A DNA stretch of 36,982 nucleotides from CAZIUL01 sp964542475 (GTDB lineage: Bacteria; Planctomycetota; B15-G4; CAYZWU01). Positions 7,874-15,960 of this stretch are shown piece by piece. Numbering within the stretch: the first letter of the stretch is position 1; the number at the start of each line of letters is the position of its first letter. The translations under genes and the position numbers were made by a program. The stretch covers positions 1 through 36,982 of the forward strand of contig CAZIUL010000039.1 of NCBI GenBank assembly GCA_964542475.1, in the 5' to 3' direction. The notes under the pieces are model-generated. The model worked only from the letters and a program-made list of their open reading frames with translations. It searched no databases and was not told the DNA's origin.

Positions 7874-10486
7874 ATGAATCACCACAAGGTTTTTTATGCC
7901 TTCGTCGCGGCTGTATCCATAGCTTTGGCGGGTTGCGGTGGTGGAGGAGGCGGCGGCGGATCGGGTCAATCCACCCAGTCGACAGCGGTCACCCTGGAAG
8001 GTTTTTCAGGGGATGTGGATCCTGACGGGGATGGAACGGCTTTGGTCATCTACTACTTGACCTTCAACAAGTCGGTAACCAGGAATGTCGCTGTCGAGTT
8101 TTCAGTGGACGGCGGAGAAAGCTTCAGCACCTGCTCCGAAGACAAGTCAGCAATGCTCGGGGGAGAAGGCAATCCGACCGAGGGGACGAGCCAGCTCGAG
8201 GCGGGTCCGGGAGGCGTTGAACACTGCTTCGCCTGGAACACCGATGCGCCGTCCAATCTGCCGGGACAGAACCTGAACTGGGTGATCCTGAGGGTTCGCG
8301 TGATTGGTGGGGAAAACGTTCAATCCGGTTATCTCACCGTCACAAACGACGAGGACGACACCAGCGCGCCCGAGCTGTCGGATCTGAGCGCCGTGGCTGT
8401 GCAGGGCCCGCAGAACGACACGATCACCATCACATTCAACGAGGCCATGGTTGCGGAGGAGGCCGAAGCTGTCGGGAACTACACCGTTCAGAATCCGGCC
8501 GGAACCGTGCTTGATCTTACCGGCGTGTCAACGGCGACATACCAGCCTCTTGACCGCACCCTGTCCATTGTTCTCGACAAAACCGGATCGCCGAACCTTC
8601 AGTACGGCAAGGATTGCGTCGTAACAGCCCAAGGCGTTCATGACCTGGCCGGATGCGCAATCGAGGACGGGGAGTACGATGAACTCACTGCGAGTGTTGA
8701 CGGCGACGGATCAGCAGGAGTCGCCGACCAGCCCGTGCTGGAGGTCGCTTATTTTACAGGGACCGGCCTTCCTGATGCGGACGAAGAGCTTTTTCTCCTC
8801 TTCAGCGAGGAGGTTGTCCTGAAACAGGGACGGACCTTCAGCAGCGAAGATGTGGAATTTTGGGATGGGGGCGACACAATAGGCAGCAGCTCTCCAATCG
8901 GTATAGGGCTTTCCGATCCATACACGGTTCGGGTAACGCTCGGCACAAGCCCTTATTTCGTGCCTGCCTCGTCGAGGATCAACATCCCCGATGTAAACGA
9001 TGTGATAACCGACCTTGCCGGTAACATGCCCTATTTACCGCCGGGCGCAGGCCAGAGCGATTACGTGCTGGTGATATACAACGATGAAATCCCGCCGGTG
9101 GTGGACCAGATTTCGATAAACGAAATCCCGGACTGCCTGAACGGAAAGGGGCCCGCGGGAGGCAAGCTGTTGGTGGCCAGAAAAGGCTTTGAGATCACGC
9201 TCAAGTATCACGATCCCGGCAGCGGATCAGGAGTTGACACGGATGAAATCGTGATAAGGAACAGCAATGCTGTTAAATACAAAGGCAAGAACGTTGCCGC
9301 CAACACAAACCTGATGCCGTACCTTAACACCCTCGAGCAGACGGAATCGAACGCGCGCTTCAAGGTGCCGGGAAAGCTGGTCTTTCCTGAAGGGAGCAAC
9401 AGGCTGAAAGGCAAGGTCTCTGACATGCTGGGGAACGTTTCCTCCATGAACACGCTTGATTTCGATGCCATCGTACCAAGCGATGATCAGCGTCCTTTCG
9501 AGACTACCGACAATCCGAGCCAGATATGGAACCTGATCTTCACGCGAGACCTTTATACCATCGGGATATCGGGTTCTGCCTGGATTACAGTGACAGCTGT
9601 CGCAACCTCCAACGGGATCGCTGATTTCAAGGAGGATCTGATCCTGTACGGGCTGCGGAGCGAGTCCCCGATAGTGGTTCCGGGCACGGGGGGAAACTCG
9701 AATCAGTTCATGTACTCTCAGGTGGTGGATGCGGTCAAGAGCGAGCTCGCGGACACGATCTTCGGGAACAGCGTGAACATCGTTTTTACAGAGCAGAACC
9801 AGGGGGCCCTGCCTAACGGCGCTCCACAGATTAATTACAAGAATTTCACGCATTCGCAGATCGCCATCGGGGGCGACAGCGATGTCGGGGCGCTCGGGTG
9901 TGCGTTCATCGACAGGGGAAACATGCACCAGGACAACGATGTGCTCTACAAGGGCTCGCACCCTTACAACCCGGGGACCAATCTGGGGATTTTCACCACA
10001 ACGATCTTCGAGGTCGAGGTCAACGGATCACCCTTTGGGCTTTTCAGAACCACGTTTGACAACTTCATCCCAGGCCGCGGCGAGCCGGTGGGGGAGGGAG
10101 CGGACGACCAGGACATACTCATGGATATCGCCGGCACCGGGCCTCCCGTATCCGGGGCGGCAGCCCTGCGCCGCGACGCTATCCTTCTCGCGGTTCAGCG
10201 CCTGGCCAGGTATATCGCCGTGGTCAGTGCCCACGAGATGGGGCATTCGATGGGTCTTTCAGTGGACGGGGCCATGCCGAACGGATTGTACGGAGGGGAC
10301 CCTGCGAATTTTCCCGGGTCGACGGAAAACCATTTGGACCTGACATCGATTCCCGGGCTGTTCAGCTATCCCTCGGTCAACATAATGGTCCCGGGTACGA
10401 ACTTCTATATTACCAACTCCGCGGGAACACGGTTCAACATGCTGAACCTCGCGTACCTGAAGGAGAAGGTTTTTTACAACCCTTGA
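7874..10486 (+). CDS. Large lipoprotein with Ig-like domains and metzincin-like motif
   Basis: This 870-residue protein has a lipoprotein signal ending LAG with Cys21, followed by a run of glycines as a flexible linker. From about residue 155 to 420 there are two stretches resembling bacterial Ig-like (SbsA/Big_5) modules, for example ITITFNEAM and LFLLFSEEV, each containing LDL/DLAG-type turns. The C-terminal third holds HEMGHSMG (His787, Glu788, His791, Gly794), a zinc-peptidase signature of the HExxHxxG type. The usual third ligand at position 11 of the motif is Val, with Asp next to it, so activity is not certain. The protein is probably surface- or periplasm-exposed. It precedes two further exported-protein genes on the same strand, the next 37 bp away. 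The substrate is unknown. Confidence 0.75.
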   Translation: MNHHKVFYAFVAAVSIALAGCGGGGGGGGSGQSTQSTAVTLEGFSGDVDPDGDGTALVIYYLTFNKSVTRNVAVEFSVDGGESFSTCSEDKSAMLGGEGNPTEGTSQLEAGPGGVEHCFAWNTDAPSNLPGQNLNWVILRVRVIGGENVQSGYLTVTNDEDDTSAPELSDLSAVAVQGPQNDTITITFNEAMVAEEAEAVGNYTVQNPAGTVLDLTGVSTATYQPLDRTLSIVLDKTGSPNLQYGKDCVVTAQGVHDLAGCAIEDGEYDELTASVDGDGSAGVADQPVLEVAYFTGTGLPDADEELFLLFSEEVVLKQGRTFSSEDVEFWDGGDTIGSSSPIGIGLSDPYTVRVTLGTSPYFVPASSRINIPDVNDVITDLAGNMPYLPPGAGQSDYVLVIYNDEIPPVVDQISINEIPDCLNGKGPAGGKLLVARKGFEITLKYHDPGSGSGVDTDEIVIRNSNAVKYKGKNVAANTNLMPYLNTLEQTESNARFKVPGKLVFPEGSNRLKGKVSDMLGNVSSMNTLDFDAIVPSDDQRPFETTDNPSQIWNLIFTRDLYTIGISGSAWITVTAVATSNGIADFKEDLILYGLRSESPIVVPGTGGNSNQFMYSQVVDAVKSELADTIFGNSVNIVFTEQNQGALPNGAPQINYKNFTHSQIAIGGDSDVGALGCAFIDRGNMHQDNDVLYKGSHPYNPGTNLGIFTTTIFEVEVNGSPFGLFRTTFDNFIPGRGEPVGEGADDQDILMDIAGTGPPVSGAAALRRDAILLAVQRLARYIAVVSAHEMGHSMGLSVDGAMPNGLYGGDPANFPGSTENHLDLTSIPGLFSYPSVNIMVPGTNFYITNSAGTRFNMLNLAYLKEKVFYNP

Positions 10487-10523
10487 TCGGGAAGCCGGCT
10501 TAGAGGGGGAAACTGGGGAGACG

Positions 10524-11672
10524 ATGAAACCGAAGGGGATAATCACCGGAACGGTCCTGCTTTTTGTCATGTGCGCGACAGCCCGGGTAGAAGCGCAGTC
10601 GTTCGGTTTTCTGATGGGCAAGGCCGACCTTGTGGTCGCCGGTGAGGTCGTAAAAGAGGGCGGTGAGGGACGCTTCGATTTCTATTCGCTGACCGGAGTT
10701 GAGGTGATTCGAGGCGAGCTCGAGGATCCGAATTTCGTGGTTGTCGCTTTCAGGGATCTCAGTTGCCGCGTGCGTCTCATACCGGGCACGCGGACGCTGA
10801 TGTTCTTGAAACGCCTTGAGGGTGAGGTCGCCGGCCTTGACGCTTCTTGTCCCGCTTACGTGGTGTATGCATCGGAACTGGGAGCTGTGGAGATGCCGAT
10901 AGCATATGAGGGGACGGTTTTGGGTGCGGCAAGAAGGTACGCTGCAGCCCAGGCCATGGGACCGGGTGAAAAGGCGGCGGAGATCGCGGGGATTTTCCGG
11001 ACAGCGGTTGAGGCGGATTCTGAACCGCTTCTTTACAGCGCTGCATACGATGCGTTGGCAACACCCGGTGTCCTGGACAGGATCGGATCTTATGAGACGG
11101 GTTTAGCGCTAGACCGCTTTCTCGCGTCAGAGGCACCGAGCGCACCAAGCCGTCTCAGGTGGAGGTTGATGCTTTTTCTGGCGGAGGTTTCGCCGCCCGA
11201 TTACCAGCAGGTGATCGAGTCCGTTGTCCGATCAGGAGAGGGGCGGTTTTATCTCGACCAGGCTGCCGCCATTTTATCCCGTATCGGCGATCCGGAATCT
11301 TCACAAAGGCTGGTGCTCGGTTTTTCAGATCTGGATTTGGTGGTGCGCGAGAACGTCATCCATGTACTCGGGCATCTTGGGAACGGGACCGGGATCCAGG
11401 CTTTGATGTCGGTGATGTGGGATCATATGGCAACAAACCACGGACTCGTTGTGAACGCTCTTTATGCGGACCGCTCGGACAAGGCTGTGGAAGCGTTGTC
11501 GCAGATCGTGAAAAAAGCCGGCTGCTTTCCAGGCATGTCAGCGCTGGAGGCTTTGGCCGGGATCAACACTTTTGCCGCTCGCGCGAGCTTGAGAGAGCTT
11601 TCAGGGCTTGACGGGATCGCCCCTTCACTCAAGGAAAGGGCTTCCGAGCTCATGGCGGAACTGACCCAATAA
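10524..11672 (+). CDS. Exported HEAT-repeat protein
   Basis: This 382-residue protein has a Sec signal peptide (hydrophobic GTVLLFVMCATA, likely cleavage after VEA). The first 120 or so mature residues are beta-rich (DLVVAGEVVKEGG, GVEVIRGEL). The rest, about residues 150-380, is helical with repeat-like pieces such as LYSAAYDAL, ILSRIGDPESSQRLVLG and NVIHVLGHLGNGTGIQAL, which look like HEAT or armadillo-type repeats. It has no catalytic signature and probably serves as a binding scaffold in the periplasm or at the surface. GGGGAG lies six bases before the ATG. The gene follows the large metalloprotease-like lipoprotein closely and may be co-transcribed with it. Confidence 0.7.
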   Translation: MKPKGIITGTVLLFVMCATARVEAQSFGFLMGKADLVVAGEVVKEGGEGRFDFYSLTGVEVIRGELEDPNFVVVAFRDLSCRVRLIPGTRTLMFLKRLEGEVAGLDASCPAYVVYASELGAVEMPIAYEGTVLGAARRYAAAQAMGPGEKAAEIAGIFRTAVEADSEPLLYSAAYDALATPGVLDRIGSYETGLALDRFLASEAPSAPSRLRWRLMLFLAEVSPPDYQQVIESVVRSGEGRFYLDQAAAILSRIGDPESSQRLVLGFSDLDLVVRENVIHVLGHLGNGTGIQALMSVMWDHMATNHGLVVNALYADRSDKAVEALSQIVKKAGCFPGMSALEALAGINTFAARASLRELSGLDGIAPSLKERASELMAELTQ

Positions 11673-11688
11673 GCGCTGCGCCAATCCC

Positions 11689-11720
11689 AACCCGGCTTGA
11701 CTCCCTCCTGCTGCCGGGTT
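11689..11720 (+). terminator. Possible stem-loop after HEAT-repeat gene
   Basis: AACCCGGC (11689-11696) pairs perfectly with GCCGGGTT (11713-11720) around a 16-base loop, 17 bases after the stop codon. No T-run follows, so it may be only an attenuating hairpin or an incomplete terminator. Confidence 0.35.
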
Positions 11721-11769
11721 ATAACCTCGTTTGAATTGCAGCAACAGTTCGACAACGCAGAGCGTTCAC

Positions 11770-12702
11770 ATGGATTCCTTTTTTGATTCGACACTGTTTC
11801 GCAGGCTGGCAGCCTTTGTCCTGGCCGGAGGTTCGTTTGCCGCTGTTTTCATCTTCATAGCGTTTCCAGTCGTTCCGGCTGATCCCCCCGGGTCTGAAGA
11901 TGGTGACCGGGAGATGCGGGACCAAGGATCAGAATCACCCCCCCCCAATCCGGAAAAACCATCCGTGAAAGAGGAGGCCGCGCTCGTTTCTGGAGATGTG
12001 TTGGCAGAGAAGAACACCGCGCGAATGGTGCATCCAGGCCAGGCTTGTAGTGATGATGAAGATAGGGAGTCCAGCGCGGAAGGAACGAAGCTCGATACCG
12101 AAAAGAAAAACGGTCCTGAAGAAGTTGATTCGGGTGAAGTCCCTTCACGCCGCAATCTATCCGGGGCGTACACTCTTACCGCATGCGGACGGATTGTGGA
12201 TATCGAAACGGCTGAGAACATTACGAACCGTCGCATCACGATTACAGCGTTCGACGCAAGCGGGGCTCGTGACCCGATCAGTGGGGAGGTCGATCCTGCT
12301 GCCGGAACCTACAGGCTGGACGGGCTCGGGTTCGGGCTCTACCTCGTTCTTGCAAGTGTTGAGGGGTATTTGTCGTACTGTGGCACCCTGATGATGCCGC
12401 ATGAGGCGCGAAGGGATCTTTGGTTCGAGGGGGCCGGGATGGTTCGCCTCAGGGTCACGGACAGTTTCGCGCGGAGGTTGAGAAACGTGCGTGTGCTGGA
12501 CCTTTCGGTTTGCGATCCGTGTATGCCGCGAACCCTTTCCTGCAGGGAGGAGGATGGGTACCTGTTGGTGTTTGGACTCAGACAGGGAGTCAAGAAGCTC
12601 GCGGTGGAGAAGATCGGCCTGGGTTCCGTTTCGATGGACCTCAGGATCGAGCGTGACAGGGTGCTTTGCTACTGGGCGGTTATCGGGTCCGGTACCCCGT
12701 AA
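11770..12702 (+). CDS. Membrane-anchored protein with carboxypeptidase-regulatory-like domain
   Basis: This is about 310 residues from the ATG at 11770; an in-frame ATG at 11731 is also possible, and neither has a strong ribosome site. A single hydrophobic segment near the N-terminus (FVLAGGSFAAVFIFIAF) should anchor the protein with the rest outside. Next comes a charged, low-complexity linker of roughly 100 residues rich in Glu, Asp and Ser. The C-terminal half is beta-rich (ACGRIVDIETAENITNRRI, GTYRLDGLGFGLYLVLAS) and resembles the carboxypeptidase regulatory-like sandwich fold used in many surface proteins for binding. Cysteines at CDPCMPRTLSC could form a disulfide. It follows the two exported proteins on the same strand. 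Function is unknown. Confidence 0.6.
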   Translation: MDSFFDSTLFRRLAAFVLAGGSFAAVFIFIAFPVVPADPPGSEDGDREMRDQGSESPPPNPEKPSVKEEAALVSGDVLAEKNTARMVHPGQACSDDEDRESSAEGTKLDTEKKNGPEEVDSGEVPSRRNLSGAYTLTACGRIVDIETAENITNRRITITAFDASGARDPISGEVDPAAGTYRLDGLGFGLYLVLASVEGYLSYCGTLMMPHEARRDLWFEGAGMVRLRVTDSFARRLRNVRVLDLSVCDPCMPRTLSCREEDGYLLVFGLRQGVKKLAVEKIGLGSVSMDLRIERDRVLCYWAVIGSGTP

Positions 12703-12711
12703 CCGCACAGC

Positions 12712-12734
12712 CACGGTCCGGTTTTTTTACCGTG
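12712..12734 (+). terminator. Possible terminator between convergent genes
   Basis: CACGGT (12712-12717) pairs with ACCGTG (12729-12734) around an 11-base loop that contains seven consecutive T. It lies just after the anchored-protein gene and before the end of the convergent mamK-like gene. The T-run is inside the loop rather than after the stem, so support is weak. Confidence 0.3.
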
Positions 12735-12767
12735 TCGAGACCGCAGACCCTCACCAGAATTCAGCGA

Positions 12768-13877
12768 TTACTTGAGCTGCTCCCAGAACTCCGGCGGCAT
12801 ATCGTGGGCGATCTTGAGGGCGCCGTTGGCACCGGCAAACACGGGCTCTTCCACTCTCGACACATGCCCGTGTCCTAGCATTTTCTTCATTTCCTCTTCT
12901 ATGGCATTTGCAAGGCCGTGTGTCTGGCTGCCGCCCCCGCCGATAAGCACATTGTCCTTCAGGTGGTGCTGAAATTCAGGGTCGAACGTGGCGATCAGCT
13001 TGCCCAGCGCCTCCACAATCGAGGGGATGATGGAAGAGCAGGCCTTTACCATCTCTTTTGTGATATCGATCGAGATGGGTTTTCCTTCAACCGGGAGTTC
13101 AACGACTATGGGTTCGGTATCTTCATTGACCGTGGAATGTTTTTCCTTGATGTTCTTGATCATGTTGGTTGTGAACCGCACCTCCGGATGTGAAGCTGAG
13201 ATGAGTTTCGAGAGCTCCTGGTCGACGTAGTCGCCTCCCATGTCGAGTGTGATCTGATCCTTTTCCTCGGGGAGCGTTCCGTGCATCCGGCACAGGTCCA
13301 CGGTGCCGGCGCCGATATCAATGACCAGCAGGTCGGAGAACCTATCCATTCCGTAGGCCACCGCAAACGGTTCGGAACAAATCATGACAGAGTCCAGCAC
13401 CTCGTTGGCCGCCTTGATCAGGTAGCTTTTGTTTTTTACGCTCGACTCGGCCGGACACCCTATCACCCCGTAAATGAGCTCGTCGTTCCTGGGTTTCGCT
13501 AAAGAAATCGCATGTTTCACAAGGTCGCGTGCAGCGTTGAGGTTCAGCTCCAACTCCTGCGCCGAGTATTTGCCGTTTTCGTTCGATCCCTTGATAACCC
13601 CTTTTTCTAGCGGGCGGAGGAAATTCAGTGAGAGCCTGTTCTTTATGGCCTCCTCCCCGAAAAGCATGTCTTTGTTAAACAGTTTCTTGGAAACCACGTC
13701 TTTGGGATAGCCCACAACGCTGAATGTGCTTTCCCGTATTCCGTTGGACGAAGCGATTGACGTTCGGGAGGTACCGAGGTCGATACCGATGTAAAGAACC
13801 CCTTCGTGCTTTTCCTCGTTCCGGGGGTCGGGCTTTTTTGCTGGCACGCTTTTCTTTTGATCCTTATTGTCGTCCAT
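12768..13877 (-). CDS. mamK-like: MamK-family bacterial actin
   Basis: This 369-residue actin/Hsp70-fold ATPase follows MamK, the magnetosome-chain filament protein, along its length. Landmarks are GIDLGTSRTS (31-40, phosphate 1), SVVGYPKDVV (53-62), SEPFAVAYGMD (168-178), VIDIGAGTVDLC (185-196, phosphate 2), EKDQITL, IGGGGSQTHGL (312-322, adenosine) and the C-terminal PPEFWEQL. Glu169 and Asp187 match Glu143 and Asp161 of Magnetospirillum AMB-1 MamK, residues needed for ATPase activity and filament dynamics, both at offset 26. That offset is explained by a charged 26-residue N-terminal extension. MreB or ParM would not share the PPxxWxQL ending. No mamA, B, E, I, M or Q is visible in the window, so this is a MamK-like filament outside a recognisable magnetosome cluster. 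It lies 92 bp after a coiled-coil gene on the same strand. Confidence 0.85.
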   Translation of the reverse strand: MDDNKDQKKSVPAKKPDPRNEEKHEGVLYIGIDLGTSRTSIASSNGIRESTFSVVGYPKDVVSKKLFNKDMLFGEEAIKNRLSLNFLRPLEKGVIKGSNENGKYSAQELELNLNAARDLVKHAISLAKPRNDELIYGVIGCPAESSVKNKSYLIKAANEVLDSVMICSEPFAVAYGMDRFSDLLVIDIGAGTVDLCRMHGTLPEEKDQITLDMGGDYVDQELSKLISASHPEVRFTTNMIKNIKEKHSTVNEDTEPIVVELPVEGKPISIDITKEMVKACSSIIPSIVEALGKLIATFDPEFQHHLKDNVLIGGGGSQTHGLANAIEEEMKKMLGHGHVSRVEEPVFAGANGALKIAHDMPPEFWEQLK

Positions 13878-13969
13878 TTTGTAGGCTTCCTTTCCTTAGG
13901 TGTTGCCGGATTATGTGTTGAATAAATTCTGGTCGCATTTTTCAAGATGCCACTTAAACGGCATTTCGA

Positions 13970-14776
13970 TCACTTCTCTGTAATCAGCTTCTTGAGATCC
14001 AGGTTAAGAGCGAAAATCTCCTGAAGAAGCATCTTTTTTTCCTCGTAGTAGGATTCCTTGTTTTGCAGGCCTTGCGTTCCCTTGAACTCGGAAGCTACGC
14101 CGTGGTCTATATCGTTTCTTGCATTTACTTTCGATAGCAACCCCTCGGTTTCACCGAGCTTGGCGGTCAGCTTGGCTATTCTTCGTTTGAGCTTTCCGAT
14201 CCGGTCCTTCTGCTCGAGTTTTGCGGTTTCCCTGGCTCTTTCCCGTTCTTTCCCGATGAGCTCCACTGCGAAGCTCGTTGCTTTCCTCTGCAGCTCCTGG
14301 TCGAGACCGGAGCGGTTGAATATGCCTTCCAGGCCGTAGAGGAGAGAAGATTCGAGCTCCTGCAACCTCCTGTCCGGTATTGACACATTATCTTTGTCGG
14401 GAACGCCGCTTTCTTCCTGTATGAGCCGCTGGTTGTCGTGCTGGAGTTCGGTTTTGAGTAACTCGAAATTGTTCTTGAGCTGTAATAGCTCCTCCTCCAT
14501 GTTTTTCATGGAGTTTTTCAGAGTGTCCCTGTCATGCAGAATGTTCAAAACCTTCTCTCGGGTCTGCTCACTGATCAGGTTGAGTTCCTCACGGTTTACG
14601 GAAAGCCCGATTTCACACAAGGTGTTGTCAACAGCATCCGTTATCAGCTGATCAAGATCCTTCAGGTTGAGGACCGAGACATTTTTGATACCCTTGTTCC
14701 CGAGACGTCTCAACGAGGTGCTTCTCGATCGTTTACGAAGCAAGTTAAACAGGTTTTTAGTGAGTCTGTTTGACAT
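13970..14776 (-). CDS. Coiled-coil protein upstream of mamK-like gene
   Basis: This 268-residue, largely helical cytoplasmic protein has no signal peptide or membrane segment. The first 30 residues are strongly basic (about ten Lys or Arg; NLLRKRSRSTSLRRLGNKG), suggesting contact with acidic lipid head groups, nucleic acid or an acidic partner. Heptad-rich stretches follow at roughly 65-120 (NMEEELLQLKNNFELLKTEL) and 165-215 (RKATSFAVELIGKERERARE, KLKRRIAKLTAKLGETEGLL), with a linker between, and a last helix near the C-terminus. I recognise no named family. Its place directly before the MamK-like actin gene, same strand and 92 bp apart, suggests a filament partner or adaptor, as accessory coiled-coil proteins often are. 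This is inference from context. Confidence 0.75.
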   Translation of the reverse strand: MSNRLTKNLFNLLRKRSRSTSLRRLGNKGIKNVSVLNLKDLDQLITDAVDNTLCEIGLSVNREELNLISEQTREKVLNILHDRDTLKNSMKNMEEELLQLKNNFELLKTELQHDNQRLIQEESGVPDKDNVSIPDRRLQELESSLLYGLEGIFNRSGLDQELQRKATSFAVELIGKERERARETAKLEQKDRIGKLKRRIAKLTAKLGETEGLLSKVNARNDIDHGVASEFKGTQGLQNKESYYEEKKMLLQEIFALNLDLKKLITEK

Positions 14777-15129
14777 GGTAATTCATAAAGAAACTAACAA
14801 GGGTTGAATGTCCCTTGTAGTCATCTGAGCTCTCAATCAGAAGGTTCAAACCGTTTCAGTACGTAGATTATCGGCAGATTTCTAATGAAACTGGTGCTTG
14901 AATAATAGCATGTTGATTCGTTTTCGAACCCTGTTACCACCGGCTGCTCCGCTATATTTTTGTGTTTCTGTCATTTTTGCCTATCTTTTTACCCCATTTG
15001 GACGATATTTTTATGGTGCTGATGTTATGGCGCTAGGTGCATTAGGTGCATTTCCAACAGAGATTTTTTTGAAAATCAAACATGTAAATATATCTCTATC
15101 ATTGAGATCCAACACTGATTGGAGAGAGT
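14777..15129. promoter_or_regulatory. Divergent regulatory region, coiled-coil gene versus CpsD-like gene
   Basis: This 353-bp region lies between divergent genes. It contains a short inverted repeat, ACAAGGG (14797-14803) with CCCTTGT (14812-14818), just upstream of the coiled-coil gene, which could be an operator. GGAGAG stands before the ATG at 15130. A plus-strand frame from a TTG at 14898 reads hydrophobically but overlaps the kinase gene and has no clear ribosome site, so I do not call it. Confidence 0.45.
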
Positions 15130-15912
15130 ATGGGATTGTTTTCCCGATCTTCGCAAAGCAACGGAGACAATGAGTCCGGCAAGGATGACAGCGAACTGAT
15201 TGTCATTGTGGATCGCACGGTCGACCCGCACATTGTTATATATCATGATCCCCGGTCTTTGTTATCGGAGCAGTACCGCCATTTTCGTACAAACCTGATG
15301 GCTTTGAACAAGGACGGTTCCCCGAAAAGCCTTGTGTTCACCAGCAGCAACAAGGGCGAGGGCAAATCGGTAACTATTGCGAATATTGCGGTCAGCCTTG
15401 TGGAATGTGATAACACGCGCGTCTGCATGGTGGATGCCGATTTCAGGGCCCCAATGCTCGGACGGATGTTTGGGATCAAAAGCGGCCCCGGCCTTTCCGA
15501 GATGATATCCGAGGGCTTGAGCCTGGACCGCGTGCTCGTGCCCACCAAGATCGACAACCTGTCCCTGATTCGGGCCGGCGCAGAACCCCCAAGCTCCACC
15601 GAGTTGCTGGGGTCGGAGAGGCTGTCCAACCTGATAAGCGCCTTGAAGCAGGATTTCCAGTACGTACTTTTCGACACGCCGCCGGTTATGCCTTATACGG
15701 ACGCTTGTGTTCTGGGAGCCCGCTGCAACGGAACTGTTTTCGTTGTGAAGATGGACGAGACCCAGAAGAGCAGGGTGGAAAAAGCGGTCAAAATGGCCGA
15801 GAGCGCCGGGGCAAGGGTGATCGGGACTTTTCTGGCGGCAATACGGCCCAGCGAACGTGAAGAGGGTAAGGGGTATTACTGTTACCGCGAGGAATCCGAC
15901 GCCAACGAGTAA
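15130..15912 (+). CDS. CpsD/CapB-type tyrosine-kinase-like ATPase
   Basis: This 260-residue cytoplasmic ATPase belongs to the BY-kinase/Wzc C-terminal class. The Walker A loop is SSNKGEGKS (72-80), the second A' motif is VCMVDADFR (98-106) with the RAPMLGRMFG segment after it, and Walker B is VLFDTPPVMPYTD. The region SLLSEQYRHFRTNL just before Walker A is the family's usual oligomer-forming motif. BY-kinases autophosphorylate on a C-terminal tyrosine cluster and control polysaccharide polymerisation and export. Here the tail has YYCYREE (three Tyr), a short version of such a cluster. No Wzz-like membrane partner or polymerase genes are adjacent. It is divergent from the coiled-coil/mamK-like pair and convergent with the next gene. 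Confidence 0.82.
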   Translation: MGLFSRSSQSNGDNESGKDDSELIVIVDRTVDPHIVIYHDPRSLLSEQYRHFRTNLMALNKDGSPKSLVFTSSNKGEGKSVTIANIAVSLVECDNTRVCMVDADFRAPMLGRMFGIKSGPGLSEMISEGLSLDRVLVPTKIDNLSLIRAGAEPPSSTELLGSERLSNLISALKQDFQYVLFDTPPVMPYTDACVLGARCNGTVFVVKMDETQKSRVEKAVKMAESAGARVIGTFLAAIRPSEREEGKGYYCYREESDANE

Positions 15913-15960
15913 GAAAACGGGAAGCCGATCCCTGTTTCAATTCGTGGTTTTATTTTAAAG

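Noticed and set aside
14898..15173. Plus-strand 91-codon frame with a hydrophobic middle
   Set aside because: It starts with TTG, lacks a ribosome site and overlaps the well-supported ATPase gene by 44 bases.
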